DNA of 64,000 bases, taken from contig JBAMJR010000154.1 in the NCBI GenBank assembly GCA_038501785.1, positions 434,001 through 498,000 on the forward strand, read 5' to 3'. The number at the start of each line of letters is the position of its first letter. Position 1 is the first letter of the stretch. Below the pieces are notes generated by a model. It made no database searches. It saw only the letters and a list, made by a program, of their open reading frames with translations, and was not told the origin of the DNA. The DNA is from Myoxocephalus aenaeus. Lineage: Eukaryota; Chordata; Actinopteri; Perciformes; Cottidae. This document shows, piece by piece, positions 62,291 to 64,000 of the stretch. The translations under genes and the position numbers were made by a program.

Positions 62291-63218
62291 TCTAATTTTT
62301 AAGGGAGATAGCTTTTATTCTCAAAGTATTCAGTGTCAGATTTCTTTTCTGTAAATATCTGTAATTTCCCACTAATGAGCGGTGTTTGGGGTGGTTCTCT
62401 GTAAAACTGTAAGGACTAAACAGTTATACCTGTAAAGTTTGTTTTGAGGAAGGCATGACTTTGGTGAGTGTTAATGGAAAGTTGACTAATGCACCCTGTT
62501 CTCAACCTTCAATGTTTAATTCATGCACGAATGAATCCGGGCACACATGTTTTGAAATGGTGCCAAAATAAGAGTTACAGCGGTTAAATTGTGAAGAAGC
62601 ATTTGAAGGATTCCTGATTATGCTCTCATGTAAGCACTAGTAAATAGTTTCCTGTGGCCGGCCCTGAGGGAGCAGAAAAGACACCAGTGAAGTGAGCCTG
62701 ATCAACCTGCCACACAAGTGTAACGGGGGAGAAATGAGGAGGGGGAGGCACGTCAAAGCCTGTGACCCGCATTGGGCTGCATGCAGCAGGCCCAGGGTCC
62801 TGCAGCAGCATGTTGAGAAACAGAGAGCGCGGATAAGAAGCCCTGATAACAGGACATGGAGAGATATTACATAGATTAGGCTTAACTTGTGGAATTTTAT
62901 CTGATAAGTGTCGCATTGTGCTGAGGCAGCTCATGGTGTAATGAGTTCACACAAGGCTGTCATTTCTTCTTTTTTTACAAGGATTCTTCTGTGCAAAGCC
63001 GGCATCCTGAAAAAAGGCACGTTTTACATTCGTCATGTGACAAGTCATATTTGTTGGACAAACAGAGGCTTGAAATGTCACACTGGCCTGATATTTGGTT
63101 TTCAGCCAGTAAAAGTAAGAGGAGGGTGAAGATTCACCTTGCTTACATGAGGATCTGTGAGGAGGAAGCTGCTCCAGTTTTAGCAAACATACTAAACAAA
63201 ATATGCAAAAGCTGCTTC

Positions 63219-63446
63219 CAGTCTCCCCGTGGTGCTCTGAATATAAAATGGAAAGGACTCTAAAGACAACAAGTGAATACACAATGGTTACAACTGTGAT
63301 GCAAATGTGCCTGCACTGAGAGGAGAGCTGTAATGTTGCAACTGTTGGTCAATTAATCAGTTGTTATACTATTTTGATAATCAATTGATCATTTTAGTTG
63401 TCAGGACAAGAGGTGGTTCTCTGGATAGCATGTGAGGATGTGGTGC
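63219..63446 (+). repeat. Intronic direct duplication, copy B
   Basis: Direct copy of 62051-62290, about 1.17 kb downstream, with a small deletion near 63312-63325 and scattered substitutions. Confidence 0.9.
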
Positions 63447-64000
63447 TTAATATTTATTGATTAATTGATAATGGTTTGTTTTAACCCAAGATAGAGGATT
63501 TTTAAATCTGTTTTTGTGGTCAAAGCTTTTATTCAGTGTCAGATTTTTTCTCAACAAAATATGCAAAAGCTGCTTCTCGAGAACAGAAACAAACAGCATC
63601 ATTGCATATATTTGCTATTTTTGGCCTATGCTTAAGTTCGCTCAAAGCTACTACAAGCAACTTACATTTTGCGTTGCATTTGGCCGTCCCTGTGGACAAA
63701 GGTGGTGGCGTTTCCAAGCATCAGATTCCTTTTAAAAACCTGCAGCAGGGTCTGACAGACTGCCCTGTTGAGTTCTGGTTCTGGGTTTCCTGTGCCTCCC
63801 TTCTCTCCAGTGAGCGGCAATACGGCCTCAGCCTCTGGCAGCGTGGTGTCGGCAGCAGCGAAGCGAAACTCTGAAGCTGATGGAGTTTCTGGTGAACCTG
63901 CATGGTTTCACATCATTAGGAATAACTACACAGATATAGCCACTCTTCCTGCTGATGGTTTTGTTAACTCATATCGAGGAATCAGTATAACATTGAGATG

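Larger units (their letters stand above)
61716..64000 (+). other. itga6: itga6 intron 1 (part)
   Basis: Intronic DNA containing a direct duplication of 230-240 bp and a fragment of a common fish repeat (GATTAATCAGTTGTTATACT). A third short copy of a flanking phrase (CAAAATATGCAAAAGCTGCTT) occurs at about 63196 and 63557. The next expected exon, starting with the LLVGAP-type block, is not seen. Confidence 0.65.

Overview
The window is vertebrate nuclear DNA, most likely from a percomorph teleost. Evidence: genes split by GT-AG introns, long (CA)n and (TA)n microsatellites, a tRNA-derived SINE of the kind common in teleosts, and the local gene order slc25a12 (-) / hat1 (+) / [metap1d] / dlx1a (+) / dlx2a (-) / itga6 (+). 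That order and orientation match the human chromosome 2 DLX1-DLX2 neighbourhood. No bacterial-type genes, CRISPR arrays or complete RNA genes are visible.

Layout. At 1-1933 (minus) is the 5' end of slc25a12, the mitochondrial aspartate/glutamate carrier aralar; only its first two coding exons (22 codons) lie in the window. Across 2.3 kb of intergenic DNA carrying a SINE, hat1 runs on the plus strand from 4275 to 16394. All 11 coding exons can be placed and give a 408-residue histone acetyltransferase with its catalytic residues intact. From 16.9 to 40.3 kb there is no intact gene. This stretch holds dispersed repeats, an inverted pair of MITE-like elements, two tandem perfect hairpins, and what look like decayed exons of METAP1D, the mitochondrial methionine aminopeptidase gene normally found between HAT1 and DLX1.

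The convergent dlx1a (40547-41976, +) and dlx2a (48293-49711, -) pair encodes two Distal-less homeodomain factors of 253 and 272 residues with the same three-exon plan. The homeobox intron of dlx1a uses a GC donor. The 6.3 kb between their 3' ends is where the shared forebrain and branchial-arch enhancers are known to lie in vertebrates, and it contains homeodomain-site-rich candidates.

From 49.7 to 61.5 kb the DNA is mostly non-genic. It has a possible secreted-peptide first exon (52105-52293, -), a GC-rich 2.86 kb element bounded by 120-bp direct repeats with a G-run minisatellite inside, several microsatellites and a diverged 170-bp duplication. The signal-peptide exon of itga6 (integrin alpha-6) starts at 61519. 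The rest of the window is its first intron, which contains a 230-240 bp direct duplication.

How they relate: slc25a12 and hat1 are housekeeping genes reading away from each other. dlx1a and dlx2a form a co-regulated developmental pair. itga6 starts a separate laminin-receptor gene beyond them. Exon boundaries come from reading splice sites and matching remembered family sequences; no search was run.
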